Assembly (NCBI GenBank): GCA_018857735.1
Contig: JABMCL010000865.1
Span: forward strand, 124,001 to 188,000
DNA: 64,000 bases
Direction: 5' to 3'
DNA from: Alviniconcha marisindica
Lineage: Eukaryota; Mollusca; Gastropoda; Provannidae
Positions 19,596 through 32,800 of the stretch are shown in pieces (position 1 is the stretch's first letter; every line of letters starts with the position of its first letter). Position numbers and translations under genes: made by a program. Under the pieces are notes generated by a model. The model ran no database searches. It was not told where the DNA came from and saw only the letters and a list, made by a program, of their open reading frames with translations.

Positions 19596-19911
19596 GAGAG
19601 TGCAGCGCACAAAGCTGGGAGGAACCAACAACCTGTTGCTAACTTGACCAGTGAGTCTGCAGCCCCATCAGCCAAGCGGCCTCTTTATGAATGAAAAAAA
19701 AGAAGTTCTTGCTACTGTCAAATACATGCGCATAGCCGGAAGAGATGACTGAACAACGCCCGTAAACACAGAGGCAGATACAGGTAAAGACCAACAAGAA
19801 TCACACTCGTGACCATTGTGCTTGCAAGGCTGACTGGTCTTCAGTCACGAACAAGTGTTAGATTTAGGAGGGACAGGAGGCAGCAACTTCTAAGATGAAC
19901 AAGAATTCATA

Positions 19912-19950
<39 letters not shown>

Positions 19951-20172
19951 AGCAACATCCTAAAACAGTCCAAGAAAAAGAATGCAAGCAGTTATGTTTA
20001 TGCAAGTTCAGTACACAAGTAAGCCAGCATTCAGTGCACAAGCTGGAAGTATCAAGTAAGAAGTTGTGCTGGGGAGGGAAAAAAGTGCGAAGAAAGACGG
20101 ATGATCTCCTGCAACAACCAAAAACGAACAGGGAACAAGTCCTCTGTGGAGGGCACCACTGCCCATGCAGCT
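19596..20172. other. Non-coding DNA with (TA)n
   Basis: Holds a (TA)n run at about 19914-19945. No gene recognised. Confidence 0.5.
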
Positions 20173-20440
20173 CATGAACACACGCATCATCTTGGGGAAG
20201 TCGTATACACATAACAAACATGCTGAATCCGCAGTACCAGCTCAAGTTCTTTATCGAGTGTGCCAAAGCCCATGAACACACACACACACACGTATCATTT
20301 TGGGGAAGTCGTATACACATAATAAACATGCTGAATCTACAGTACCAGCTCAAGTCCTCTATCAAGTGTGCCAAAGCCCATGAACATACACACGCATCAT
20401 TTTGGGGAAATCATATACACAACAATCATGCTGAATCCAG
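20173..20440. repeat. ~100-bp tandem repeat, 2.5 copies
   Basis: 'catgaacacacgcatcat', 'ttggggaagtcgtatacaca' and 'gtaccagctcaagt' recur from 20173, 20271 and 20379. Copy length varies with the internal CA tract. Confidence 0.85.
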
Positions 20441-23400
20441 CTCGCCTGTTTTGCACTGATGGGCTTTCAGTTACGCATACATACAGCTACAGCGGATGCC
20501 CAACCCACTGACCATCAGAGTACATCAGTCACTGCCTTGAATATGGCGCGTGTACAAATGCATTACCACCCCCCCCCCCCCCCCACATCAGGACAAAGGT
20601 ATACATGCACAATAAAAAAAAAACGCAACAACAAAGACCTACACATGAGAGAGACCACCTGCCTTTCATCATGACAGAATGTTTCAGAAACTCACTCTTT
20701 TATCACCAGACGTACAGTGACACCCGCGAAAACAAGACCATCTCATCTGAGACCATCCATCAGTTGAGACCATTTGCCCCACTTTAAAAACAACAACACT
20801 TTTTCTTCATAATGGCCAGACAAATAAAGCATGACCAAAGACAACCCTTCTCTGAAGACCACTTGGCGTCTCCTTTGCCGGTGGTCGCTGAAGATACCAG
20901 CCTGCGTAAAACACGTTTCCTCACTCAGACAGAGAAGGCTAAAAAAAAAAAAAAATTTTTTACGTCAAAGATTTTCTTTGAAAGTGTTTCTCCCAACTTT
21001 CCATTCAATTTTGAATCAGAGTTTCATCAGTAATGATTAGCAGGACTGGCTGCGCAAGGATGGCAGCACCACACCACCACCTCTTTGATATAGGGCCCAA
21101 AATGAGCATGCGCGTGTGGCCCGAAGAACAAGATCAAAGAGGCTGTGGGTAGCCGCACAGCCAGCGATGATGCCAGTAGGATTCTAAACTGATTTTAAAA
21201 AGACAAATTCAACGGAGCATTTAAAATCAAAATCCTCCATGCAAAGTTTTCATCCTGGTCTTTCTTACCCAGTGGTAATCTCTCTTACCCAATGGTAATC
21301 TCTCTTACCCAATCAATGGAGGAAGGGTGGTCAGCTTGGACAGAGCAGGTTTCAGAAGGCCAGTGGCATAAAAGAGGAGTTCCAGTTTGCATCAGCCGCC
21401 CAGCATCTTTCACACACATGGCACAGCTTTTGGAATAGTTCATTGAGCAGCACAAACACGGGAGGGGGGGGGGGAAACAAAAATGTGCAAATAAAACAGT
21501 CTGTAACAGACATGCACAATACTGCCCAGTTGTGCACATTGCATACACACAAATGATGCACAGTTTCCCACTTTGCCTGTCTATCTCCATCTCCATCACC
21601 CCCCACCCCCACCCCCCACTTCTTTAAAACAAATAGTAATGTTATGATTCTTCACACAAATTATTATCAACTATTATTATCAAATTAAAAAAACAAATTT
21701 GAAAAGGGATTCCGTAAAGTTTGTCAACCAGAAGTTTTGGTTTCAACACCAACAAAAAAAATCTGAATAATTTGAAATTTGTATCCAAATGCTTTTCATT
21801 GAACAGTTACAAACTAAACAGGCAAAATATATTATACATTCACTCTAAATTTAAACTTCAAATAAAAATGTTACATTTCAGCACAAGACATTGACAAATA
21901 TTATCATAACACTTGAACAGTACATGATGAATGAAACCTGTCTCAATATTTCAACACATCAGAAGAAAAGATAACTAGCAGCTGGCATTAAAACACACCA
22001 GCAGCCAGCAGCATCCTGCATTAAAATGTACCCACTCAAATTACTTTCATGAGGAAACATTCAAATAGTTAAAGGGGATCCTGAGTGAAGAAGCATTATG
22101 GGCCCTATCAATCGGAGTGGAACCAAACATAACAGCAGGTTTTTTTTCCTACTCAATTCAGTTGGTTACAAAATAACAAATGAAAGCCTGAAAATAATTA
22201 CAGACTTTGTGTTGCCATTTTAAACCTGGCAGTCCGTGTCTGCAATGTCAGGAACATGGCCAGCATGTGTGGCGCAAGTGTCCATATCATGAGTCAACCT
22301 TTTCCCCTCTTCATTGGTAATGTGTGAATCAACTCTGCTGTTCCCTAAAGAGCTCATATCTGAAGCCAAACAAGTACTTCTTTTTTTCATTAACATCGAC
22401 ACAATAACTACAGGAACTGAGGAAGCCTGCGAATGAAAGTACACATTTTCTAGCTGACTTGTGTCTTCACTTTGGGTCCCCTTTAATACATGCAACTTAC
22501 TGTCCTTATTCCCTGTCTTCTACAACTCCAAATTCCTTTGATGCACAAACACAAGGATTTATTTCAAGCCTTAAGTTCTTTTGCATGCACTTCCCAAACT
22601 AAATAACATGCACTGTCAACAAATGCTTTCAAAAGACGATGACACAGATTTTACCTGTGGACATGGATGATTCGGAGATTACCAAAATGTTTCATTTTAA
22701 CAATAGCTGATCAAAACACGACAGTTCTGAGATAAATAATAGCATCGCAGAACTGTTGCAGCACCTGGTTTGCATGCCTGAGTGACTAGATATCTAGGAT
22801 GATCAGCGTCTGTTTGGATCCAGGTGACACAACTTCTTCACTCACTTCAGTCACATACTCACACACACGAGCAATATGCTGTGCACTACACACAGGTCAA
22901 CAACTATCAGCAACTGTTCATCTTACCAAAAGGAGTAGCAGCAAAGTCGCTGATCTGAAACAAGTATTTTGACCCACTCCAAAATGATGAAGTATAATTT
23001 ATGTAAATTTGACCAGATGACTGTAACACTGATGTTGTTCAGAGTACAATAACAGTATCTTTCATAAGTTTTCATTTGCATCACACAACTGTTGGGTTGT
23101 TCTAGTCACTGATGACGTGTGTTATTGACAATCAAGATTAAACTGAGTACATAAATTTGCTGATTTTCCGCTGTCAAAGCTTATTAAAAGGATTCAATAA
23201 AAAATATAAAAAATTTAAACTCACAAGACAGGACCACCACCACCCTAAAAATATTATGCAAGTTTGTTTGAATCACTTCAGTTCCCATTACCAACTGTTT
23301 TCCAGTAGTTTTACAATGGAATTTGTAGTTGTTTTCCATTTGCTTTTGTTTCATTTGATTTTGCTTAATCTGCTATACTCTGTACACAAACAAAAAAAAA

Positions 23401-23526
23401 GTACTTCAGGAGGACAATTATCTAAAATTAATTTTTATTGCCACAACTCAACTCCGTAATAAAATCAAAACATAAAAATATGACAAGAGCCTAAAACAAC
23501 CTGGAAAAGAAGTCCAACAGACTTCA

Positions 23527-23567
<41 letters not shown>

Positions 23568-25382
23568 CAAACCCAACTTTTTACATACAAGCATTAAAAA
23601 AGCATTAAAAAAACAAACAATTACTTCAAAATTGTGCAACACTGTTCAAGATGCATTGAAGCCGAGACAAGGAGAGAATCACAACACACAGTGTTAACCT
23701 TCCAAGATTCTAAGGCAGTTTGAAAAGTCACCACCATCCAATCCCACGGCCGAAACCCTTGGAAGCACCTTTCAGACTGGTGACTTTGAGTCCCGAATCG
23801 GAATATCATCATTACATGCATGGACAAGGTTCCACAGGATTCAATTTAAAATGTGTAAAAGAATAAATAATTTTCTTTGACATTCTGAGGTTCATGGACA
23901 GCATTTGCGATTACGATTCTGCTCCAGTGAACTCCACAAAATATTTGCACACACGAAAACAGCATTAACGGTCATCAAAACTGTGACAAGGTTTGAGCGA
24001 AACAAAGCAGCTCTTTTTGCATGCTGCTACACCTTTAAACCCCTGCTGGTCTTTTGCACTTGAAAAGTACTCGGGGTATTCGTGTTCCAACCGAAGTCAA
24101 CACTACTCATATCAACAGGCCAGTCCAGCAATCTTCGTATGAAGCAAACACTATAAAACACAGGACAGCGTATATGGCAGTAGTCCTGATCACACAGGTG
24201 AAACAGCATCCAATCATGAACCACGGTGCACCACCTGTAATGCCACCAAATGTCAGCCGTCCGTAGCAAAGATCACCATCTTCAGTTTCCACTTATTCAC
24301 GAGAAAATTAACAATGTGAAGTACATGCTCCATCCCAATCTATTTTGACAGGTGAGTTATGAGACAGAGAGAGCTATTTAAACAAAGAAATAACACTGAC
24401 AGAACAAGGTGAATCGCAAGGCTAAAATATAAGTTGAAAAAGAGACAGCACGAAACTGATAATTTGACTGGAGATGGCATAACAAAGAAAAAAAAAACAC
24501 AGCCAGGAAAGAACACACACAAGACCAAAAAAATCTCAGAGAGATGCACTTGTATACAAAAAATTTTTTTTGAAAGGACATAAATTTCCGAGACCACAAG
24601 GCAAGAGAGAAAAAAAACAGCAATTCCAAGGTGGGCACTGACAGATCAACAAATCACAGTTAAATTACTTGATCTGCTTTCATCTTTTAACAGTCGTGTC
24701 GTAAGAGACCCTCCTTCAGACAGTCATAATAAAAAACTTAAAAACTTAAACCCCTCCCTTCATAATTCATTCTGATCAAAATACCTGTACAACAATGTCA
24801 AATTACACCCTCCAAAAATGTGACTTTCACTCAACATCGCAAGCTACAGCACAATTTGATGAGATACGGATAGAGGTATGACGTTAAGATCAGCGTCAGG
24901 AGACCTCCAGGTCACCATCAAACAAGGCAGCAAAGTTGTCACAGGGTTTTCACCTTGACATGCACTGGCTAGCGTTTTTCAAAGCAGGGCCCCCCTGTTC
25001 AGTCCCAGATGTATCCACCATCAGCGCTGTACTTTGCTTTCTCATCGGACAGGGAAACTCCGATGTCTACTCCAGCTCGGATGACAACAAAAAAGTGCAC
25101 CAGACTGCACATGCTTCTGGTGGCATTAAGCAAAAGACCCCAAGCAGTGGAAACCAAAGAAAGAGTGAGTAGGGAAGTCTCGGCAAAAAAGATTTTCCAC
25201 ACTGCATCATCATGGCCACAGAAACCAAACCGCATACATTCACAGGACTACGGTCACAGCTCTCAAAGCTGTTGCGCCTGTTTATGTCCAGCGACCCCAA
25301 TTCCCCCATGTGAGATGAACAAAGTCACACACAAAAACACACACACACACACACACACCCCACACGCACATACACACAAAAA
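20441..25382. other. Long non-coding stretch 3' of the ZCCHC stop
   Basis: No exon is recognised over almost 5 kb. It includes poly-C (about 20571-20584), (CA)n at 23530-23566 and several minus-strand AATAAA candidates (for example TTTATT on the plus strand near 23434). It is best viewed as possible 3' UTR and flanking DNA of the minus-strand gene. Confidence 0.4.
23530..23566. repeat. (CA)n microsatellite
   Basis: Pure CA run. Confidence 0.93.
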
Positions 25383-26995
25383 TCAGTCTGACTCTTCGTG
25401 AGGCTTGTAGTCCAGCGAATACACAGCTCTGCCCGACATCATCTCCATGGAGCTCTCCGTGCAGTCAGCGGCATTGTGGGTGGAGGAGCCACAGTTGTAG
25501 CAGCCTGTGTTGCGCTGTTTGATAGCCATGCTGCTTGCCTGCTGTCCGCTGGCCACCAGCCCTCCTCCCACGGCGGCAGGAGGCTGGGGCGGAACAGTGG
25601 GTGCCCCGTTGCCAGCTGCTGCCGGCACGCTGGGCTGGGAAGGGGCACCGGCATACAGCGTGTTGCTGTGCATCATGGGGTACACCAGGCCCGAGGCAGG
25701 GTTGAGAGTGGGATAGCCCTGGTGGCTGTACGTGGAGTACATGTCAGCGCTGTAGCCGTTCGTCATCATGCTGGTGGCCAGCGGCTGGCTGCCGTAGTAG
25801 TTGGGCATGGCCGCCTGCGGGATGAGGCCGTTGTGGCCCTGATGCATGAAGAAGGGGTAGGGGGGGTACATGACCGCCGCTCCCATCTGGGCATGAGTGT
25901 ACGGAGTACCTTGAGCGCACCCCTGGCAGCCCGCATGGTGCGACACCGGGGGGCTGGGAGCGGCAGCCACTTGCGTCACCGTCACCGCCCCACCACCGAC
26001 CTGCAGTGGTGACGACCGTAACGAGGGATCGGACATGATGCTGCTGCCCCCGCTGATGGATTCGTTGCCAGAATCTCGCTGCACGTTGCCGTTGTTGGAT
26101 CCGTTGTTGTGACTGGGGGAGCGGTGGATGCTCGTGGCTGTGGCAGCAGTGGAGTGAGTGGCTGTCACCACGGTAACCGGGTGGGAAGCCGACATGGTCA
26201 TGACTGAAGTAGACCCAGGCAGCGTGGTCTGGACTGACCGCGTGACCAAGGGGACAGGGATGACACCAGGCTGAGTCTGATGCCCCGGGGGGAGGTGGGG
26301 GGCAGCAGCGTGGCCCCGTCCGTATGCCATGTACAGCGGCATGCGCTGGGGCGCCCCAGCTTCCAGCTGAGGGTTGGCAACACTCGTGACCATTCCTTGC
26401 CCCATGGGGGTCTGGATGTCGGAGGGCCGCAGGCTGACGTAAGGCATGGGAACGACAGGGCTGCCCGGCTTGGGGTCCGTGGGCATGGTGATGAGGCCCT
26501 TGCCTTGCCTAACGCTGATGTTGGTGTGGGCCGGCTGGGGCTGGCCCGCCTTGAACGGAGCACGCACCGAACTGGGTCCCGTCTGCAGCAGGGCCTGCCT
26601 CTGAGGGATCCCCGTCGACATGACAGGGGCGGACTCGGTTGTGTAGTTGTTGTTGGTGTTGTTGCTGGCGTTGTGAACCATCCCCATCATTCCGTCAGCT
26701 TTCGGATCTCCGTACTGACCCAAAAGCCCTGGAGGGGCAGCCGCTGGAGCCTGGAGAGGAGAGGGCTGGAAGTGGTAGTAGGGCATCATCGAAGGCGGCA
26801 TGGCTTGCTGCATCGGAACAACCGTCGCTTTGGCAGAAGCTTCATCAGGAGGCGTCATTCTGGAATTGACAGTGGGTGGGTGGGGGCTGCTGGACCCCCC
26901 TCCCCCACCACTACCTGGGGAAACTTTCACCTGCGCACTCTTGCCTTGCTGGTGGCCCATGCTTTTCCCTGTGTCAGAAAGACTCTCGCTTTTAT
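25383..26995 (-). CDS. ZCCHC14: ZCCHC exon 13 (terminal)
   Basis: Follows 'gtttgcag' (minus strand) in phase 1. Its 537 codons are rich in Pro, Ser, Gln, Gly and Met, and end with the zinc knuckle GCYNCGSSTHNAADC and a short tail to TGA. It is GC-rich compared with all flanking DNA. Plus-strand frames of 204 and 258 codons over it are shadows. Confidence 0.93.
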
Positions 26996-29814
26996 CTGCA
27001 AACACACAGACAAGTCGCACAGCATAAGCTTTCAAGCAAAGAAAATAATGACATAAGATTTCAATGGGCATAAAGTTTAAAGAGGCTGCATTGTCCAAAA
27101 GGTAATACTGAACAACTGACAAATTACAGGCTTTCAGTTTGAGCAACAAAAAAGCATTGAAAACACACACACACACACACAAAACTGAACCACATTAGCA
27201 GTTTCATGCATCTTCTTTTCTTAAGACCTTTTAAAGCTTTCTGGTTGACAGCTGACCTGTTTTCACTCTGAGATGGAAACAGAAAGACAGACCAGCAGAA
27301 GAAAAAATGCTGAATTTTAGACAGCAATTTAAACTTTTTTGTTTAGTACACTCTTTTCTACACATGGCATACTAGCCAGCAACAACTGGAACATGTGATG
27401 GATAAACAACCTTTAAGGATTCAAATCCTGGAACCTTGACCTTGTTGACAGCAACCTTAATTCTTCAGTCATTCTGGATCATTCTTAATGAGCTGGATCA
27501 CAGCTCACAAGATCAAAAACAAGGTGGGTTCTGTACTGACACAGGGTCATTCCTAATGAGCTAGGTCACGATGGGTTACAAGATCAAAAGCAAGGCTGGA
27601 CTGCCATTATTATTTTTTTGCACGATCCAGCCTTTCTTTCGATCTCATGACCCATCATGACCTAGCTTATTAAGAATGACCCTTTTGTCAATAACCTGTG
27701 TCAATACAAAATCCAACCTTGTTTTCAGTCTTGGTTATTCTGGTGATCTCTCTCATGAATATTCTTAAGAATGGTCCATGCATGCCAAGTTTTGGGATTG
27801 CTTGTTCGATACTTCAGACAATATGCAACAAACAGTCATTTCTGATGACTGAAACCTTGCAATTTTGATTTTGAAAATAGCATCCACATTGTTTTGCATG
27901 CCTCTGCCTAGTGATAACAAAAACAACAACAATATAGGATGTTTGTGTGGGCTGGCTCCCGCCACTGGCCATGAAAGATTCAAACTCCAACTATGACCTT
28001 GACTTTCAAGACAGCAATTTAAACTTTTCACAAAACTCTCCGGCTCACGATGATACACCACCAACCATTCAGCAGTTCAGAATATACGGAGAAAGGAAAA
28101 TAATTCTTGAGGATTTCCATCCCACACACGTAACTTTAAACACGGCAATCTGAACTGAACAACATCCTGGCTAGCAATGATGATCACCTCACAAAATTTG
28201 ATTGCAAAAACACACACACAAAAACAAAAACATTCAGGAGTTCAGAAGAGAGGGAGAAAAAAAGGTGTTGTGGGCAGACACACACACAGACACAGGGATT
28301 CCATTATACTCCCCTCCACCTACCTCTGTGACAGGAAGCATGAAATAACCCAGAAGATAAAAACAACTCTACAACATCCAGCGCTGGATGCCAACCCACC
28401 TCTATCCATGTCCTCTGAGCCTTCTGAGCTGTCCCCGGGCACCACCTTTCCCACAATCCCCCCTGGCATCTTCAACGGGCCAGGGCTGATGGGAGGGCTC
28501 CCGCCACTGGCCACGTCTGACAGGGCTCCGGACGAGCTGTCCCCCAGGCTCAGCCCGGACCTGGGCGAGGTGAGGAGGTTGGTTCGGTACGGTGCGTAGC
28601 TCACGGCGGGCAGCCACTGCATGGACGAGGGGGAGGAGGGGGAGTTGAGGCTCAGGGAGGGGTAGGCTGTGTTGTCTATCAATCCGTTGATGAGAACCGG
28701 CTTTTCACTGCACACCAAACGCAGGTCACTTGATGTTATATAATGCCCAGTCAATGGTGAAAGGTCTTAATTACCAGGATGAAAATAATTGGTTGAATCA
28801 CGTAAGTTCCAAACAATGAGTCACCAAATACCAAACAAAAGGCTGGCTCACAGTTCTGGACACAACGCAGTCAACAACAAACACAGCCAAGCCAGACCAT
28901 GACTCAATAAAAAGCACATCTCAACATTTACTCTTCGCTTATTTACAGCTGACAAAAACATACTCGAACGGGTTGCTCGGAACACATTCAGTACAAAATC
29001 AAAGCACAGTTTTATCGACGTTCCTGCACTGTCACTCATGCTTCAGCAAACAGACGCAGAGCCTCACCTGTTGATCTGATCCAGCTTGGAGCGCAGGATG
29101 TGCTGTGCCTCTCGAGGCAGTCCCAGTTTACTCAGTTCTTCACTGCCCAGACTAGACAGCTAAAACCAACAGAAACAGCACATGAGCAAGAGTTCAGGAA
29201 AATAATAACTAGTCGCATCTACATGACCCATACACAATGCCTCCTATGAGAGCCATGTGAGCGATGGAGGAAGACAGACAGACACAGTGAGACAGACGGA
29301 GTGAAAGAGGGAAGTAAGTAACTTGAAGTTTTATGCCCAGTCAACCAGTACGGTTATATCAGAGCAATGAAAGAGGGAAAAGAGGCACGCAGACACATAC
29401 CCAGTTTGCATCCAGTCTCCACTCCAAAATGCAACCTACAGCTGTTTCAAATACAAGTCTTTTCACAGGTCTGTTCTTCTTTCTAATCCAAGGGTGCTAA
29501 CCCCTCTAAGAATACTGTCAGCAATGGAAGAAGACTTCTCCCACACTCCTCATCTGCTGTCTGTGACAGCAAGGAAATGACCATATTCTACCTTCCTTCC
29601 TTCCAAAATGCCCCCCCGCCCCCACCTCCACCCTCCTCGGAACTGAAAAAACAGCCAGCCAGCACCTATGAGCTAAGCATCACAGCACAACCTCCTGCAC
29701 ATTACCAATAATAGATTATTTATGGCGCCCCATCTTGTAAGAGCCCAGAGCACTTACAAAGACAAAAGGAGATGCTCATTTCATCAAATACATACACACA
29801 CACACACACACACA

Positions 29815-29847
<33 letters not shown>

Positions 29848-32800
29848 GCTACAAATACATGCATTACTGGCGATGCATTCACCTGCGAAGCGACAGCACT
29901 CTAATCCACTGACCCCTTACCTGTTCAAAAGACAGCCCGCCCAGCGCGTTGCTGTACTTTTCCAAGCTGAGCAGTTTGAGGAGCTGCATGACGGAGGTGG
30001 TGGACAGGTCAGGGGAGGTCGAGCGACTGCCTGTGGGGGAGGTGGTGGTGGAGGAGAGCTCCGAGCGGGGCGGTGAGACGGGGGACGGTTGCTGATGCTG
30101 CTGTTGTTGTGGAGGTATGTGATGTGCTGGCATCAGCAGCTGCTGGCAGGTGTGGCTGTTGACACAGTCAGTTCAAAATGTTAAAATGGTTGTCTCTTCC
30201 CTTAAAAAAAAAAAGCACAACCTCGGTGATTCAGAATCAACAGAATGACAATGGGGGTCTTTAGAATCAATAGAATGAGAATAATGATCACAGTCAAAGG
30301 AACAATGTACCCAGCAAGTCAGAATATCACTTCTGGCCAAAATTGCATGCAGAAATGGTTTTATTTTCACCCACTGCCTTAACAGATATTAGCTGTATGG
30401 ACTTATATATAATACACCCTATCTGATATAGGACTTATATGCACCCTGTCTGATGAATGGGACTCACATGCACCATGTCTGATGCAAGCTCAATGGGATT
30501 ACAATCATGTGAACATAACATTACACAAATAAACATCAGGAATGAAATGATACAACTGAGTGTGAGCCCCTTTTTCAAGCTACAAAAGAACACTTAAACA
30601 ACAGTTAAATGGGGAAGAACGAGATGTAAATGCCCTTTCAAACACTGGACACCAAAACAACTTAACAAAACAGCTTAACCAAAAACAGGCGAGTATCCTA
30701 CATCTCATTTTTCACCATTTAACTATCGTTTAAATGTTGTTTTGTAGCTTGGAAATTTGCATGTTGCATTTTGTCACAACAAACAGCATTCTTTTTAACC
30801 TTTTATGTGTTTGGTTCTTACCAGGATCAGATATCTGCTCTCTGGCTTCGGGGAAGCGAAAGTTGGATTCAGCTCTGGGAGAGACTGATGCACCAGATAG
30901 GTTCTTTATCAAATTAAGAAGGGAGTTGTCTTCTTCAGTTCTTGTTAGTTTTTCATTCCCCGACTTACCCTCCGGTCTTGCTGACCCAACAATAATGCCC
31001 GAACAATCAATTACTTGCTTCTTTTTTTCTACATTTTAATATTGACTTGATAAAATCTGCTCAGCATGTTGCTTCCAGCCAGATCAACTGAGCTGCCAAC
31101 CCTCATCCTGAAAAAAAATGACAGAAGGAACAGGGGGGTCGTTCACCAAGGGCTCCACAGTACCCAAGGATGTTCACCCACTTACCTGGCAGGAAATCTC
31201 TGGTGCATGCTGGGGATGGTGTAGAAGTGCGGGTGAGGAGGCGGCACAAACCTGGGTAATCGACTAGCAGCATCTGAAAGCAAACAGCGCACTGCTTAAA
31301 TGCTGAATGTGGCCCTTCTTTCATTAGAGGAGGACAGAAATCGAAGCAAGGCTTAGACAACAAGTCCTCATACAGATCAGATGGATCAAGTAGCTTATTA
31401 CACAATCCTAGATCTAGAACCCCTCCCCACCCCCCCACAAAAAGAAAACAGCAAAAAGTGAAAGAAAAATGGGTTTTAGTTTTTTCTCTCTTCTGAAACT
31501 GATACAAAACTGAAGTAACATACACACTCGCCACATTAGCTGAACAGGATTTCAACATCAGATTCGTGGTTTAGCACAGCTACAAAACCATGACCCAGTT
31601 CAGTCTATGATATTATTTTTTGTTTTAAAAGACCTCCAAAATCTAAGGGTGACCCAGCAAAAACTATTTATGCCCCAGTCTAACTTAAAGTATCTTTTTT
31701 TCAGCCGGGGGGAGGGGGGGGGGGGCTATATCAAATGTAATTATTTGGTGCTGAACAGTCACGAATTGTGCCCTACATCCCCGACAAGAGTCAACTTGTG
31801 TCAAAACAGCAACACATCCATCTTTTTTCTTTCTGTCTCTCTCTCCCATGTCCCATGACCCTAAAAATGATCGAAAGTCACCAATGCTAGAATGAATGTG
31901 GAAAATTTGAGGTTATCACATTTTCTGAGCAAACCATCAAATTCGGCAACTGACCAAATGCAGACAAATCAACTAAACCATGCATTCAACATGAGTAACA
32001 TTTACTACAGTATTACGATTGCTAGTGTTAGTAATGACTGTCAGAACACCTGACACAACCAGACTCTAGCATCGTCAAGCAAGGTAACCATGCTAATGCA
32101 ATGACACACACCTAGACAATAGCATATAGGTTTCCCTTTCATTTTTTCGGGAGAGAATTTGGCCAAACAATTAGTCCTGGTAAACCCAAAACTACAAATA
32201 GATTCAGGAAACCACCTTCAACTACTTCATATGACTTCTGGCATTAACAGATGACAGCCTTGCAACAAACGTTAATATTCACAATATAAACTCTCTTTTA
32301 TTCACCATCGTTTAGTGTGTGTGTTGGTGTGGGTTTTTTGGGGGGTGGGGGTTACTTACTCTTACATTCACAGTTTCATTTCTAAAGAATTAGGACATAA
32401 AACCCTGACACTGCTGATCTAAACCAACCATCCAATTTACGTTATCAAATTCAGGGGCCATGGCACTACATCGTGACACGCCAAGCAAGCACAACGTGGA
32501 ATATGCCCTTTCACCACAAAATTGAGGCAACCTGGGTACAAAGCAATCTGTATCAGGACATCAACTGTCCACTGCTTCACACAACTATCTTTCATGCAAA
32601 GTGACTCATAATGTCAGAACATGCCAGGTAAGTACACTGTAGGACATGCCATCTCACCACAAAACAAGCAAAACTGTACAGTGAAGCAACTGACGCTGGG
32701 GCATGCCGAGTGGGAAGTAAAGGACAGCGCAGGACCCGCCCTTTTACCACAAAACAAAGGCAACTTTACAGTGAAGCAACCAATGTCTGGGTATGCCAAG

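Larger units (their letters stand above)
29160..29920 (-). other. ZCCHC intron 10
   Basis: Phase-0 intron. It contains a CA/CT/CA compound microsatellite (29794-29848) and a SINE-tail-like segment (about 29705-29765). Confidence 0.8.

Noticed and set aside
18571..19694. Open frames of 150-219 codons
   Set aside because: Produced by 33-bp and 38-bp tandem repeats lacking stop triplets; open on both strands and in several frames.
19907..20374. Minus-strand frame of 155 codons
   Set aside because: Spans a (TA)n run and a ~100-bp tandem repeat, giving a duplicated peptide by construction.
25398..27056. Plus-strand open frames of 204 and 258 codons
   Set aside because: They lie opposite the GC-rich terminal ZCCHC exon, whose minus-strand frame ends in a recognisable zinc knuckle. 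The plus frames are shadows.
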